This document shows, piece by piece, positions 37,824 through 46,874 of a stretch of DNA of 64,000 nt. The stretch covers positions 412,927 to 476,926 of the forward strand of contig NZ_SNUW01000002.1 of the NCBI RefSeq assembly GCF_004376845.1, written 5' to 3'. The notes beneath the pieces are model-generated. The model did not search any database and was not told the DNA's origin. It saw only the letters and a program-made list of their open reading frames with translations. The position numbers and the translations under genes are program-made. The DNA comes from Psychromonas algarum (lineage in GTDB: Bacteria; Pseudomonadota; Gammaproteobacteria; Enterobacterales; Psychromonadaceae). The stretch's first letter is position 1; every line of letters starts with the position of its first letter.

Positions 37824-40022
37824 TTGAATAAAAAGATTTGGTTACTTTTTTATACTATTGTCGTGTTGGGCAGCGTTTTATTATTTACAGCTGTTTACGC
37901 TAAATATACAGATTTAATGGAGGAAGTTGAAACTGAACAAGTCTATGTCACTAAATCTTTACACAACTATCTCCACTCTCTATTCTCACAATATGACATC
38001 ATCCATAATTTAGTTGCAGATCAATATTTACAACCTAACTTTAGCCCAAGCCTTTTAAATTCTGTCGTTAATCAAAATCCACTTTTATACAATATTGCAA
38101 TTTTTTCAGTGGATGGACAATTAATCGAAAAAAGTAATCAAAAAACAGATTATTACACGGTTAATAAATGGTTCCGTAAGGCATTAGATAGTCAGTCAAT
38201 AGTGCTTGGTGAGGTGATGTTTGATCAACGATCTAATAAATGGTTAATTCCTCTGTATAAAAGTATCCAAAATTCCGCAGGCTCTGTTGTAGGCGTTTTC
38301 ATTAGTACTTTAGATATTCAAATACTTAACCAGCAATGGAAGGAAGATATTCACAGTAATAATATTCAAGCAACATTAGGAGATGACTTAGTTCCTATCT
38401 TTAGAGCAAACTTGCCTGTAGACAGTTACGCACAATATTATTCACCATTAACAGGCCCAAAAACAGCAGAAAGCATTGATTTAAAAACCTATTTAGAAGG
38501 ACTTGATTCCCCTACTGAAATTTATACTCATCAAGCTAAAATAAATAATGCTGAATTTATCTTTACTGTTACCTACGATAGCCGCTATCAATTTTGGGTC
38601 TCTACTGATATCCCATATACATTAATTAAAGAGCGAGTTATTTATCATTCCTTTTTTTACAGCGCTTTTTATCTGTTATTAATTATTATTGTATGGGCCT
38701 TTATTAAATGGATCATCCGTATTGAAGAGTCACAAATTATCGCACTTACCTATGAAGCGGAACATGATGCACTAACCCAATTACCTAATGGCAATGCTTT
38801 AACAGCTTACGGAAACAAAGCTGAAAAAAATAACAGAGCTTTTGCGTTACTGTATCTAAACCTCAATAAATTTAAAAATATCAATGATACTTTTGGACAT
38901 AGTTATGGCGATAAAATTTTAATTCAAGTTGCACAACGTATTAAAGATACAATCAAAAAATATGATGGCCTTGCAATACGTTATAGCGGTGACGAGTTTG
39001 TATTATTAGTTAACAGCAGTGATAAAGAACTATTACAACACTGTATTGAAGATATACAAAAAAACGTCAACCAACCTTATTTAGTTGAACAAAATGTATT
39101 TAAAATAACGTCTTCTATTGGTATTGCTTGTTATCCGGAAGATGCAAAAGATATCGAATCTTTACTTAGTTATGCAGACAATAGTATGACTATTGCCAAG
39201 CAAACTAATAACCAATATTTATTCTTCTCCAAATCAGCGCATCGTCAGTTAATACAACGTGTTGATATTGAACAAGCTTTGCATAATGCGATTGATAAAG
39301 AAGAAATCAGTATCGTTTATCAACCTCAAGTTAATGCTGATAATACCCTAATTGGTGTAGAAGCATTGGTACGCTGGAATAATCAAAAAATGGGTTTTAT
39401 TGGCCCCGACCTATTTATACCTATTGCTGAAGAAGTGGGATTAATGCCAAAACTTGGTTCCTATATCATGCATAGAGCAATGCAGGAAATAGCCCAATTA
39501 CAACGAGAGATTGAACAAACCTTTACTTTATCGATAAACGTCTCTGTACGTCAGTTTGTGCAAATTAACTTTATGGAAAAAGTGCTTAATTCATTAAATG
39601 AATTAACTAAAATAGATCAACGTCTCGCTATCACCATAGAAATAACTGAAAGCTTATTTATAGAGAATTTAGATTCATTATTACCTTTATTTCAGCAACT
39701 CAAACAACATCATATTACTTTGTCATTAGATGATTTTGGGACAGGTTATTCATCATTAAGTTTATTACGTCATATTCCTATTGATGAATTAAAAATAGAC
39801 AAAAGTTTTGTTGACCATATCTGTACAGATGCAACCGATAAAGCCATGGTAGAAAGCATTATTAGTATGGGGAAAAAACTAGGCTTGACGGTTTTAGCTG
39901 AAGGCGTTGAAGATAGAAAGCAAGCAGATATTTTACTGACTGCAGGGTGTGATTTATTCCAAGGATATTTCTTCTCTAAACCATTAAGCATCGCTGATTT
40001 AAAAGCTTACTGTTTACAATAA
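37824..40022 (+). CDS. Membrane GGDEF-EAL protein, second paralogue with degenerate GGDEF
   Basis: This 732-residue paralogue of the preceding gene has the same layout: helix, periplasmic sensor, helix, GGDEF (~310-470), EAL (~485-730). The translation start is a TTG preceded by AAGGTAG. The GGDEF motif reads SGDEF (388-392) and the metal-binding aspartates are replaced (LNLNKF instead of IDLDDF), so diguanylate cyclase activity is probably lost. EAL residues EALVRW (E513), DDFGTGYSSL and KIDKSFV are intact. The pair looks like a tandem duplication. Confidence 0.88.
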   Translation: MNKKIWLLFYTIVVLGSVLLFTAVYAKYTDLMEEVETEQVYVTKSLHNYLHSLFSQYDIIHNLVADQYLQPNFSPSLLNSVVNQNPLLYNIAIFSVDGQLIEKSNQKTDYYTVNKWFRKALDSQSIVLGEVMFDQRSNKWLIPLYKSIQNSAGSVVGVFISTLDIQILNQQWKEDIHSNNIQATLGDDLVPIFRANLPVDSYAQYYSPLTGPKTAESIDLKTYLEGLDSPTEIYTHQAKINNAEFIFTVTYDSRYQFWVSTDIPYTLIKERVIYHSFFYSAFYLLLIIIVWAFIKWIIRIEESQIIALTYEAEHDALTQLPNGNALTAYGNKAEKNNRAFALLYLNLNKFKNINDTFGHSYGDKILIQVAQRIKDTIKKYDGLAIRYSGDEFVLLVNSSDKELLQHCIEDIQKNVNQPYLVEQNVFKITSSIGIACYPEDAKDIESLLSYADNSMTIAKQTNNQYLFFSKSAHRQLIQRVDIEQALHNAIDKEEISIVYQPQVNADNTLIGVEALVRWNNQKMGFIGPDLFIPIAEEVGLMPKLGSYIMHRAMQEIAQLQREIEQTFTLSINVSVRQFVQINFMEKVLNSLNELTKIDQRLAITIEITESLFIENLDSLLPLFQQLKQHHITLSLDDFGTGYSSLSLLRHIPIDELKIDKSFVDHICTDATDKAMVESIISMGKKLGLTVLAEGVEDRKQADILLTAGCDLFQGYFFSKPLSIADLKAYCLQ

Positions 40023-40051
40023 CAATCACCCAATACTCATCAGATTAGGTC

Positions 40052-40217
40052 TAATACCAATTGCGTTAAGTACGAGACCTAAATTTCACGCAAAAAAACA
40101 ATTCAATTCGAGACGTAAATTGATATAAATGATTGCTCCATTTACGAAATTTATCACAAACAAGATAGTTGTTTTAAGCAGTAAAAGAGAGCTGCTATTT
40201 ACTGTGGTTGGTATAAT
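40052..40217. repeat. MITE-like foldback element, complete copy
   Basis: Its ends are TAATACCAA (left) and TTGGTATAA (right). Outside them, TTAGGTCTAA (40045-40054) and TTAGACCTAA (40221-40230) extend the inverted symmetry. The centre forms a hairpin around CCATTTACGAAATTTAT. It is similar in order to copies at 26866 and 43795. Confidence 0.7.
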
Positions 40218-40240
40218 AAATTAGACCTAATATCTCTCAG

Positions 40241-40867
40241 TTATACGTTACTTGATAGTTGAAAATATTCGGTTATTCCACCTAGTACATTTGTAACCGC
40301 AACAGAAGCTAAAATCATTCCCATTATACGACTAATAATGCCTGCTCCAGCATTACCAATCACTTTATGTATCTGGGTTGATAACAACATAAAAATAAGC
40401 GTGATTAAAAGAACAACTAAAACCACAAGTGAGGTTTGCGTTTGTTCCCATAACGTATGGTCAGCATTTTCAGTTAACAATACAACCGCTAACATCGCAC
40501 CTGGGCTTGCTATTGAAGGGGTTGCTAAAGGAAAAATAGCAACTTCGCTACCTTTGCCTGCAATTTTAAGTTCAGTATCAGGTTTGCTTTCTCCAAAAAT
40601 CATCGAAAGCGCAAAAAGAAACAGGATAATACCACCCGCAATTTGGAATGCCGATAAAGGAGCTTCCACAGCTTTGAGAATGATCTCGCCTGCTGTTAAG
40701 AAAAATAACAAGATAACTGCTGAATAAAATGTGGCTTTAAGTGCGATTTTTCTTTTTTCTTTTTTAGTAAATCGACTCGTCATTGCGATAAAAACAGGAA
40801 TTGTGCCAATGGGGTCTATTACCGCAAAGAGGAAAATAAAAACGCCAATATAATCGATCATATTCAC
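40241..40867 (-). CDS. MarC family inner-membrane protein
   Basis: This 208-residue protein has six hydrophobic segments and the family start DYIGVFIFLFAVIDPIGTIPVFIAMTS. It also has FQIAGGIILFLFALSMIFG and the conserved PLATPSIASPGAMLAVVLL segment. MarC/UPF0056 proteins have no confirmed function; the earlier link to antibiotic resistance was not upheld. It stands alone, next to the foldback repeat. Confidence 0.88.
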   Translation of the reverse strand: MNMIDYIGVFIFLFAVIDPIGTIPVFIAMTSRFTKKEKRKIALKATFYSAVILLFFLTAGEIILKAVEAPLSAFQIAGGIILFLFALSMIFGESKPDTELKIAGKGSEVAIFPLATPSIASPGAMLAVVLLTENADHTLWEQTQTSLVVLVVLLITLIFMLLSTQIHKVIGNAGAGIISRIMGMILASVAVTNVLGGITEYFQLSSNV

Positions 40868-41202
40868 TCATCCTTGTAGCAGATAAAATATTGCTAATAA
40901 TGTGACACTCTATACATAAATATTTTTATAATCAATGTAATAGCTAATGTGATAACAATAATATCAAGCTTGAAAGTGTGTAATAACGAAAGTCAGTTTT
41001 ACATAAAATGTAAGGCAAGCAGCATAGATAACTTAAAGAAAAAAAAGCAATTATTAACCATCGCATTCGCACGTAGAGAAGCCATTGAGTTGGTGTGGAG
41101 TTCCTAACCTCTATCTAATAAATATTACTTTCTCTTATTTATTAAATAAGAGAAAGTAAATTATAAAACTAAACTGCCACCATTTGATTGCCAACAATTT
41201 GT
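40868..41202. other. Intergenic stretch with a long perfect hairpin
   Basis: This 335-bp stretch contains no gene. A near-perfect hairpin at 41126-41158 has TACTTTCTCTTATTT/AAATAAGAGAAAGTA arms with a 3-base loop. It is probably a terminator for the HupE-type gene on the minus strand. The rest is AT-rich without features. Confidence 0.5.
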
Positions 41203-42201
41203 TTAAACAAAAAAACTCACCGTTCTTTCAATAACCCAAAAACTTGCTAAACCACCAATCATATATGCGCAAGACAGCAATAAAACATGTTTTTGTCGAC
41301 GGCTAACATAACCAGCAAAAAGGCGACTAATCAACAAGACAAAAGCAATAAACGCAAGCTGCCCTATCTCCACCCCAACGTTAAAGAAAAGTAATGAAAG
41401 TGGGATCGCGTTTTCTGGTAAACCAATTTCAGCTAACGCTCCTGCAAAACCAAAACCGTGCAATAAACCAAAAGAAAATGCCACCAGCCAAGGTGAGTTT
41501 TCAGCGATTCCGGGGTTGCCTTTTTGCGCATGCACAATTTCAACCGAGAGAAAAACAATACTGAGGGCAATAACTGCTTCAACAGGTGGTAAGGGTAATA
41601 ATACGAGATTCAGTGACGCTAACGCTAATGTCACACTATGTGCCACAGTAAATGCCGTGATTGCCCCTAATAAGCGCCGTTTACTTTTAATAATTAATAA
41701 CAAAGCAAATACAAATAACAGGTGATCAAAACCTAACAGGATATGTTCAATGCCTAAAATGGTATAAACCTTCACCACTCGCCACTTACTTACTTCCGGC
41801 TCAACAGTGAAATATAAATCCGTCGCAGTTAATCGTTGTATTTGAGTGGAGCCATTAATTTGCTGCACTCGCATTAATACATCGAGGTTACTTTCTTTTA
41901 AACCATCAATGGTTAAGGTTTCGGAGATCAATCCATTAGGACAAAATATCTGCCACTGCATCACTTGAGTATTATTACTTTGGTGTATTTTTTCAGCTTG
42001 TGTACTTTCACAACTTATTGGAAATACAGGTGTAATAGTGCTGCTACTATATTGACTTGGTAACTTCCAAAGGACGGAAAAAGTATTAGCGTCATCAGCA
42101 ATAAGTTGCAAATATCTCGGTCGAATTTCATCTGCCACAACACAATGAGTCGATATTAAAAAGAGTAAAATAGATAAATAACGCATTCCCTTAATTACCA
42201 T
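41203..42201 (-). CDS. HupE/UreJ-family membrane protein
   Basis: This 332-residue protein has a signal peptide (to ~residue 22) and a periplasmic beta-rich domain to ~140. The C-terminal HupE/UreJ-2 membrane domain has six or seven helices, with GIEHILLGFDHLLFVFALLL, FTVAHSVTLALA, HGFGFAGAL and FNVGVEIGQLAFI. The two conserved His motifs are typical of the family, which is proposed to handle nickel/cobalt or another metal. It overlaps the PpiC-like gene by 11 bp, so the two are cotranscribed. Confidence 0.87.
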   Translation of the reverse strand: MVIKGMRYLSILLFLISTHCVVADEIRPRYLQLIADDANTFSVLWKLPSQYSSSTITPVFPISCESTQAEKIHQSNNTQVMQWQIFCPNGLISETLTIDGLKESNLDVLMRVQQINGSTQIQRLTATDLYFTVEPEVSKWRVVKVYTILGIEHILLGFDHLLFVFALLLIIKSKRRLLGAITAFTVAHSVTLALASLNLVLLPLPPVEAVIALSIVFLSVEIVHAQKGNPGIAENSPWLVAFSFGLLHGFGFAGALAEIGLPENAIPLSLLFFNVGVEIGQLAFIAFVLLISRLFAGYVSRRQKHVLLLSCAYMIGGLASFWVIERTVSFFV

Positions 42202-43045
42202 TACTAGTCATAGCTTCTGGCATGATGATTTCAATATCATAACCTGCACGTAATTTTTCATAGACACTGATATTAGATAAAACCTGTTGCCTTGCTTGCC
42301 ATTCTCTTAATACATAAGGGCGAATATCAGCTAATTTTGCCAGTTCCTCTTGTTCACGTTGAGTCACTTTTACTAAATGCACTCCATAACCAGAAACTAA
42401 AGGTGTTGACCATTCGTTAAGCGTTAACTCCTCTAATTCATTCGGGAAATGACGACCAAATAATCGAGCTATTTGATGAGCAGGAAAGCTCTGAAAATGT
42501 TTTTCTCCTAAAAAATCATCATCATTGACAGCAACACCTTTGAGAATCGCTTCTTGTGCTGCAGCTACTTTTGTTTGCATTTGCTGTTCATCATAAAGAT
42601 CAGGATTAAAATAATAGTGATCAAAAGTGAAACGGATAGGAGACATAAATTTATCTGGATTTTGCTCCATGAATTGCTGTAATTGCAGTTCTGTTGCTTC
42701 AGGCGGTACAACAACATCGTTGACTAAGTAACTCATTTTATCCGCCAAACGGCGACGAATAACCGCATCACCCTTATCTAAATTAAGTGCTAATGCTTCA
42801 CGGTAGAATATTTCTTCTCTGATTTGTTGTTCAATAAGGTTAGTTAGCTCTACTTCTGAAGGAGCGGAGTTCCAGCGTTTGTTCCAATTGTTAATCATTT
42901 GCACAACATCCGTAGCACTGATAACTATTTCCTGTTCAGGTGTTTCATCTTCCGAAGAAACCAATGGATATAAAGCAAATAACAATGCTCCAATAATAAT
43001 AAAATGGCTAAAAGGGTCTTTCAGTACTTTCCGTAGCGCGTTCAA
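42191..43045 (-). CDS. Periplasmic-facing PpiC-type peptidyl-prolyl isomerase
   Basis: This 284-residue protein has an N-terminal membrane anchor (FSHFIIIGALLFALYPLV, residues ~13-30). A SurA-like N-domain and a parvulin-type domain (NPDKFMSPIRFTFDHYYF..., FPNELEELTLNEWSTPLVSGYGVHLVKVTQREQ) follow. It may fold an exported partner. Its neighbours, a HupE/UreJ protein downstream and a DUF3604 remnant upstream, form a recurring three-gene set in marine gammaproteobacteria (recalled, not searched). Confidence 0.87.
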   Translation of the reverse strand: MNALRKVLKDPFSHFIIIGALLFALYPLVSSEDETPEQEIVISATDVVQMINNWNKRWNSAPSEVELTNLIEQQIREEIFYREALALNLDKGDAVIRRRLADKMSYLVNDVVVPPEATELQLQQFMEQNPDKFMSPIRFTFDHYYFNPDLYDEQQMQTKVAAAQEAILKGVAVNDDDFLGEKHFQSFPAHQIARLFGRHFPNELEELTLNEWSTPLVSGYGVHLVKVTQREQEELAKLADIRPYVLREWQARQQVLSNISVYEKLRAGYDIEIIMPEAMTSNGN

Positions 43046-43115
43046 ATTAAAACCTTAATAATTAAAAAAGGTAATGATGTGTTGCCACCATTACCTTCAA
43101 GTTAATAAAAATATC

Positions 43116-43455
43116 TTAACTATCTGGTTTAAACCAGATAGGAGAAGTCCAAGCACGCTTTTTAATTGTTGCTTGTACATCTTTTAATAAAGGTAAATTA
43201 TTACGCACCGCATCATAAGTTGTCCATTTAGGTGTTGGAATTTCTAGAACTCAGGGGTAATAAAATGCATGTTGCTCTGGGTTAAACTGTATATCAGTCC
43301 AACAGCCCATTAAACTCGTTGCACCAATACTATTTTCATATTTAGCCGTTTTTAAATCCACGGTATTACCTACCGTAGCTAATTTACCTTGTTTATCTAA
43401 CTTACGATCTAGATTTGCTCCATCAACATCTTTACTTGCTTGAACCGTAAAAATA
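43116..43455 (-). pseudogene. DUF3604-domain protein remnant
   Basis: Only the C-terminal ~110 codons are left. Translated from ~43450 they read TVQASKDVDGANLDRKL, MGCWTDIQFNPEQHAFYYP, then a stop at the position where the family has Arg. After the stop the same frame continues VLEIPTPKWTTYDAVRNN and RAWTSPIWFKPDS. The upstream part is missing: the gene is cut where a foldback-repeat fragment starts. The family (DUF3604) encodes large secreted or periplasmic proteins of unknown activity. A single-base change (CGA to TGA) explains the internal stop. Confidence 0.75.
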
Positions 43456-43490
43456 GCTCAGCTATTTACTGTGATTACTATTATGGGGCG
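43444..43490. repeat. MITE-like end fragment
   Basis: ATAGCTCAGCTATTTACTGTGATTACTATTA matches the right end of the foldback family and sits at the truncation point of the DUF3604 remnant. Confidence 0.5.
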
Positions 43491-43602
43491 GCAAATCATA
43501 ATTTTGACCTGATTCAGTTGTATCAAGGCTCTCTCAGTGTAATATCTACACATTAATTATTTTCTTAAAATACAAAATTCAATCACATTTAAAGGATAAT
43601 CT

Positions 43603-43767
43603 ATGTCTGGAATAGGTTTAGTACCACTCATTATCATGCTTGCATTATGGGGAAGCATTATTCATAGCAAAGTTATTGGCGACCCAGTCTTATTATGGCA
43701 ATGGATCATTGCAGTTGTTTACTCTATAGGTGCAATAAGTTACATCACCATTAATCTTAAAAAATAA
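43603..43767 (+). CDS. Small membrane protein (54 residues)
   Basis: This short frame has an AAAGGAT ribosome site 7 bases before its ATG and two hydrophobic segments: GLVPLIIMLALWGSII (residues 4-19) and LLWQWIIAVVYSIGAISYI (28-46), ending NLKK. I do not recognise a family. It is likely real because start signal, composition and topology agree. It lies alone just before a foldback repeat. Confidence 0.5.
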   Translation: MSGIGLVPLIIMLALWGSIIHSKVIGDPVLLWQWIIAVVYSIGAISYITINLKK

Positions 43768-43775
43768 ATAACCTT

Positions 43776-43979
43776 TATAAAAACCATCACAAATTATATC
43801 CACTACATTAAGTACCTGATCTAAATTTTGTGCAGTAAAAATAATTCAATTCAAGGCGTAAATTTCGTAAATGGTATCCCCTTTACGAAATTTATAACAA
43901 AGAAATGGGGTGTTTTAAACAGTAAAAAAGATCCGCTATTTACTGTGTGCGGTATTACTTTATTGAGATGGTTTTTATA
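43776..43979. repeat. MITE-like foldback element with perfect 13-bp flanking inverted repeat
   Basis: TATAAAAACCATC (43776-43788) and GATGGTTTTTATA (43967-43979) are exact inverse copies. Inside are the family blocks ACATTAAGTACCTGATCTAAATT, CAATTCAAGGCGTAAATTTCG and GGTGTTTTAAACAGTAAAAA, then CTATTTACTGTGTGCGGTATTA. No gene is inside. Confidence 0.7.
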
Positions 43980-44037
43980 TAAGCAGCGTTAATTATCATT
44001 GCGACTAAAACAACTTCCACCCTATTTTAATAAAAAT

Positions 44038-44089
44038 AAAAAAGCCTAGTATTCGTGCTTGTAAATAACATGACTCACTAAGCTTTTTA
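44038..44089. terminator. Terminator of the MBL/DUF1566 gene
   Basis: Arms AAAAGCctAGT / ACTaAGCTTTT lie just after the minus-strand stop, with a long loop. Confidence 0.55.
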
Positions 44090-44099
44090 TTATCGTTAA

Positions 44100-46394
44100 T
44101 TAATTGCGTGGTTTAGGTGGTCCCGTTGGTGCTTCATCGGCAGTAATAAACCCATCATTATTTTTATCAAACTGTTTAAAATGGTTTACTGGACCGTTGA
44201 ATTCAGCACTTGAAACCTTACTATCACCATTTTTATCCAAGCGATTGATAAATCTATTATTCACTGATGAAGGTGATGCTTTCTTCGCATTATTACCCAC
44301 ACTTGGTGATACTGAATATTGACTCATTTTCTCAGCTTCAATACGAGTTGCTATTACAACCTCTCCCCCTCTCACACTACGAACATAATTTTTTACTCTG
44401 ATCATATCTCCTTGCGGTCCTCTCGACATCGCCTCACCTGTTTTAGGATCACTGCGTTGAGACCCAGCACCATGTACATCCATAATGTTACCGCGCATTT
44501 TTCCTAATGCTTCACCAAAAGCAACATAAATGGCATTTCCTTCTGGTACTTTGCCATCAAGATGTGTTGTTGAAGTCCAGTAATACGGGTAGTCATTTTT
44601 ACCCGCTTCATTTTTAATAGAAGATGTTTGGAAGATGGGGTCAATCGCAGCTGAATCAGATGTTTCAGGAGAACGAGTATAATCAACAATACTTTGTAAC
44701 TCTTTTGCATTAGGTAGTCGCCAATCATCATATCCACCCAAAGTCAGGTTTTCAGCATAGGTTAATGCATCTTGCCAAGTGATACCTGCTTTATTATCTG
44801 CTTTCTGCCACATCAAACCTGTTGCAGTGTCGGTAATAGTGCCATCACCATTATCCACAAATTTATTTTGACCATAGTCTGTATTACCTCTTACTAACCT
44901 AAAATACATTTTATTAGGCTCTTGCGTACGAGGGTTATATTTTGGATAACCTTTAATGCGCCCATCCACAAAGTTAACACCAAAAACAGTGTCATCTTTA
45001 TTCATCGTTTTACCAACATATTCAGTACTTGCCCAAACTTGAGCGTCAATTTCTCGCTCTCCTTTGCTTGTATCACCTAGAGGTTGTTCAAAGTATTTTG
45101 TATCAATAAAAGGAGTTAATGCGCTTTCACCTTTTACTGTGCCAGAGAATTGAATTAAAGAATAAAGCTCTTTCACATTAGCGATACGCCAATCGTTATA
45201 TCCCGCTAATTTAATGCTTTTTACTTTTTGTAAGGCATTTTCATAAGTGAGTTTTTCACCTAAACTTTTCTGCCACATGAGACCTGTAACATTATCACTA
45301 ATAGTGCCATCATTATTGTCAGTGTACGAAGGATCGTTAATGGTATAAGTTGCATCTTGACCAAAGAAAGCTTCACCTTCTTTTGGTAACGCAATCGTTG
45401 CATTGTTGCTATAAAATTTCTTTTGCCCTGTATCTACAATTTCATAACTATGATTAAGTTTTTTAGACATATTCGAAGCATTATTATGCGCTTTATTCAG
45501 CACCATTAAATCTTCTGAAAAAATAACATGTCCAGTGTAATTTTTTTGGATCTCTTGCAAGCTAGCTTCTGTATCTACAACACTTGAATTAAAGTGTGTA
45601 TAAACTAAATTTTTAACATTTGCTTTTTTTGCCATCAAACTAGAATCAGCTAAATCAAGATGAGCACGAACACGTCCATTTTTAGGCTCTTTACCTGACA
45701 TTTTTTTAGCATTATTGCGATTGCGACCATCTTTCATTATCATGCCACCTGAATCCATGATCATAAAATCAGCATTGTGAGCAAGAGTTGGTAACTTATC
45801 TGAGTAAGTAAGATCACCAGTGATCACAACAGATTGACCATGGTAATCAAAACGATAAGCAACAGTATGAATAGTATGTGGCACTTCGATTGTAGAAATA
45901 TGAATATCACCAATCTCCAATGTTTCACCGCCTTTAATATCTTTTACAGTAAAATTTTTCTGGCGTTCAGCTAATGTTCTCTGAGTTTTGCTTAAACGGT
46001 ATTCAATATCTTCTTTATAAAGATCTAAACTTACCTCTGTTAACTTAACCGTATTAGGTGGACCAACAATAGTAAATTTCTTTTGCCCCATAAGAGAGCC
46101 GATAAAAATAGGAACAAACTCTTCATTATGATCAAGATGATGATGGGTAAATAATAAAGCAGATAAATGACGAGCTTTAACCCCTAACTTATTTAAATTC
46201 GCTTGAGTACCATTCCCCATATCAACCAAAATTTGTGTATCACCAGCACTAATTAGCACACTCGCACTTGCTCTATTTTCATTAAAAAGAGGAGAGCCAG
46301 AACCTACAATCGTTGCAGTAAGCAGTTTTTCTGCATTGGCTGAACCAACAAATATAGCGCTTAATATAAATAGCCCCGCTAGAATTTTTTTCAT
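44100..46394 (-). CDS. Secreted metallo-beta-lactamase-fold protein fused to two DUF1566 domains and EF-hands
   Basis: This 764-residue protein has a signal peptide at 1-21 (MKKILAGLFILSAIFVGSANA). The MBL hydrolase domain (~23-315) has the zinc motif HxHxDH at residues 84-89, VVITGDLTYSD and VYTHFNSS. Two DUF1566/Lcl C-lectin-like repeats follow (~360-505 and ~510-690; DNNDGTISDNVTGLMWQKSLG and NGDGTITDTATGLMWQKAD). The C-terminus carries two EF-hand calcium loops (DKNGDSKVSSAEF, DKNNDGFITADEA). The start at 46394 is preferred over 46421 because GAGG lies upstream and the signal begins there. The MBL part resembles arylsulfatase/ribonuclease-Z-like hydrolases; the substrate is unknown. Confidence 0.83.
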   Translation of the reverse strand: MKKILAGLFILSAIFVGSANAEKLLTATIVGSGSPLFNENRASASVLISAGDTQILVDMGNGTQANLNKLGVKARHLSALLFTHHHLDHNEEFVPIFIGSLMGQKKFTIVGPPNTVKLTEVSLDLYKEDIEYRLSKTQRTLAERQKNFTVKDIKGGETLEIGDIHISTIEVPHTIHTVAYRFDYHGQSVVITGDLTYSDKLPTLAHNADFMIMDSGGMIMKDGRNRNNAKKMSGKEPKNGRVRAHLDLADSSLMAKKANVKNLVYTHFNSSVVDTEASLQEIQKNYTGHVIFSEDLMVLNKAHNNASNMSKKLNHSYEIVDTGQKKFYSNNATIALPKEGEAFFGQDATYTINDPSYTDNNDGTISDNVTGLMWQKSLGEKLTYENALQKVKSIKLAGYNDWRIANVKELYSLIQFSGTVKGESALTPFIDTKYFEQPLGDTSKGEREIDAQVWASTEYVGKTMNKDDTVFGVNFVDGRIKGYPKYNPRTQEPNKMYFRLVRGNTDYGQNKFVDNGDGTITDTATGLMWQKADNKAGITWQDALTYAENLTLGGYDDWRLPNAKELQSIVDYTRSPETSDSAAIDPIFQTSSIKNEAGKNDYPYYWTSTTHLDGKVPEGNAIYVAFGEALGKMRGNIMDVHGAGSQRSDPKTGEAMSRGPQGDMIRVKNYVRSVRGGEVVIATRIEAEKMSQYSVSPSVGNNAKKASPSSVNNRFINRLDKNGDSKVSSAEFNGPVNHFKQFDKNNDGFITADEAPTGPPKPRN

Positions 46395-46608
46395 AATGAC
46401 CTCACTTGTATTTATAACCACATGATTACTATGAACAAACTATAAGAAAAGAATAAGCAAGAATAATGGAGAAAATAAGTAAGCTTAAAAATAAATGAGA
46501 TCAATCATTAACTTTTGTAGTTGCCTTGGTGACAGCCCTGGAGAAGTGAAATTTCATTGCTTAAAAAAACGAAAAAAACCCAACATAAGCCGAGGCTTCA
46601 TCAAAATG

Positions 46609-46661
46609 TGGCAGGGATGGAGAGATTCGCTGACTTTAAACCTAGACAACATACGGATTTT
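46609..46661 (-). pseudogene. Decayed partial tRNA-Trp copy
   Basis: The segment TGGCAGGGATGGAGAGATTCG, then CAACATACGGATTT, repeats the 3' half and anticodon stem of the tRNA-Trp at 46758. A ~17-base unrelated insert replaces the T-loop/variable part. A hairpin AAGCCGAGGCTT follows it, as the real tRNA has a terminator at 46720-46748. It is not a functional tRNA. Confidence 0.7.
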
Positions 46662-46717
46662 CGCGAAGCGAAATGTAACTCAATGCTAAAAAAATATTAT
46701 CAATACCCTAGAAACAA

Positions 46718-46748
46718 CAAAGCCCCAACGATTTCTCGTTAGGGCTTC
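46718..46748 (-). terminator. tRNA-Trp terminator
   Basis: Arms AGCCCCAACGA / TCGTTAGGGCT lie just downstream of the tRNA on the minus strand, with an A-tract beyond (U-run in RNA). Confidence 0.75.
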
Positions 46749-46757
46749 ATCTGAATG

Positions 46758-46833
46758 TGGCAGGGGTGGAGAGATTCGAACTCCCAACATACGGATTTGG
46801 AATCCGTCGTTCTGCCGTTGGAACTACACCCCT
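46758..46833 (-). tRNA. tRNA-Trp (CCA)
   Basis: Read on the minus strand, AGGGGTGTAGTTCCAAC begins a 76-nt cloverleaf. Its anticodon loop is TTCCAAA (anticodon CCA at 46798-46800), the T arm is GGAGTTCGAATCTCT, and it ends with the encoded CCA. Confidence 0.95.
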
Positions 46834-46846
46834 GCAGACGTTGCGG

Positions 46847-46874
46847 ATAATACCTAAGCTAGATTTAATGTAAA
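46847..46874 (-). promoter_or_regulatory. tRNA-Trp promoter
   Basis: On the minus strand TTTACA (46874-46869) and TATTAT (46852-46847) are 16 bp apart, ~14 bp before the tRNA 5' end. Confidence 0.5.
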
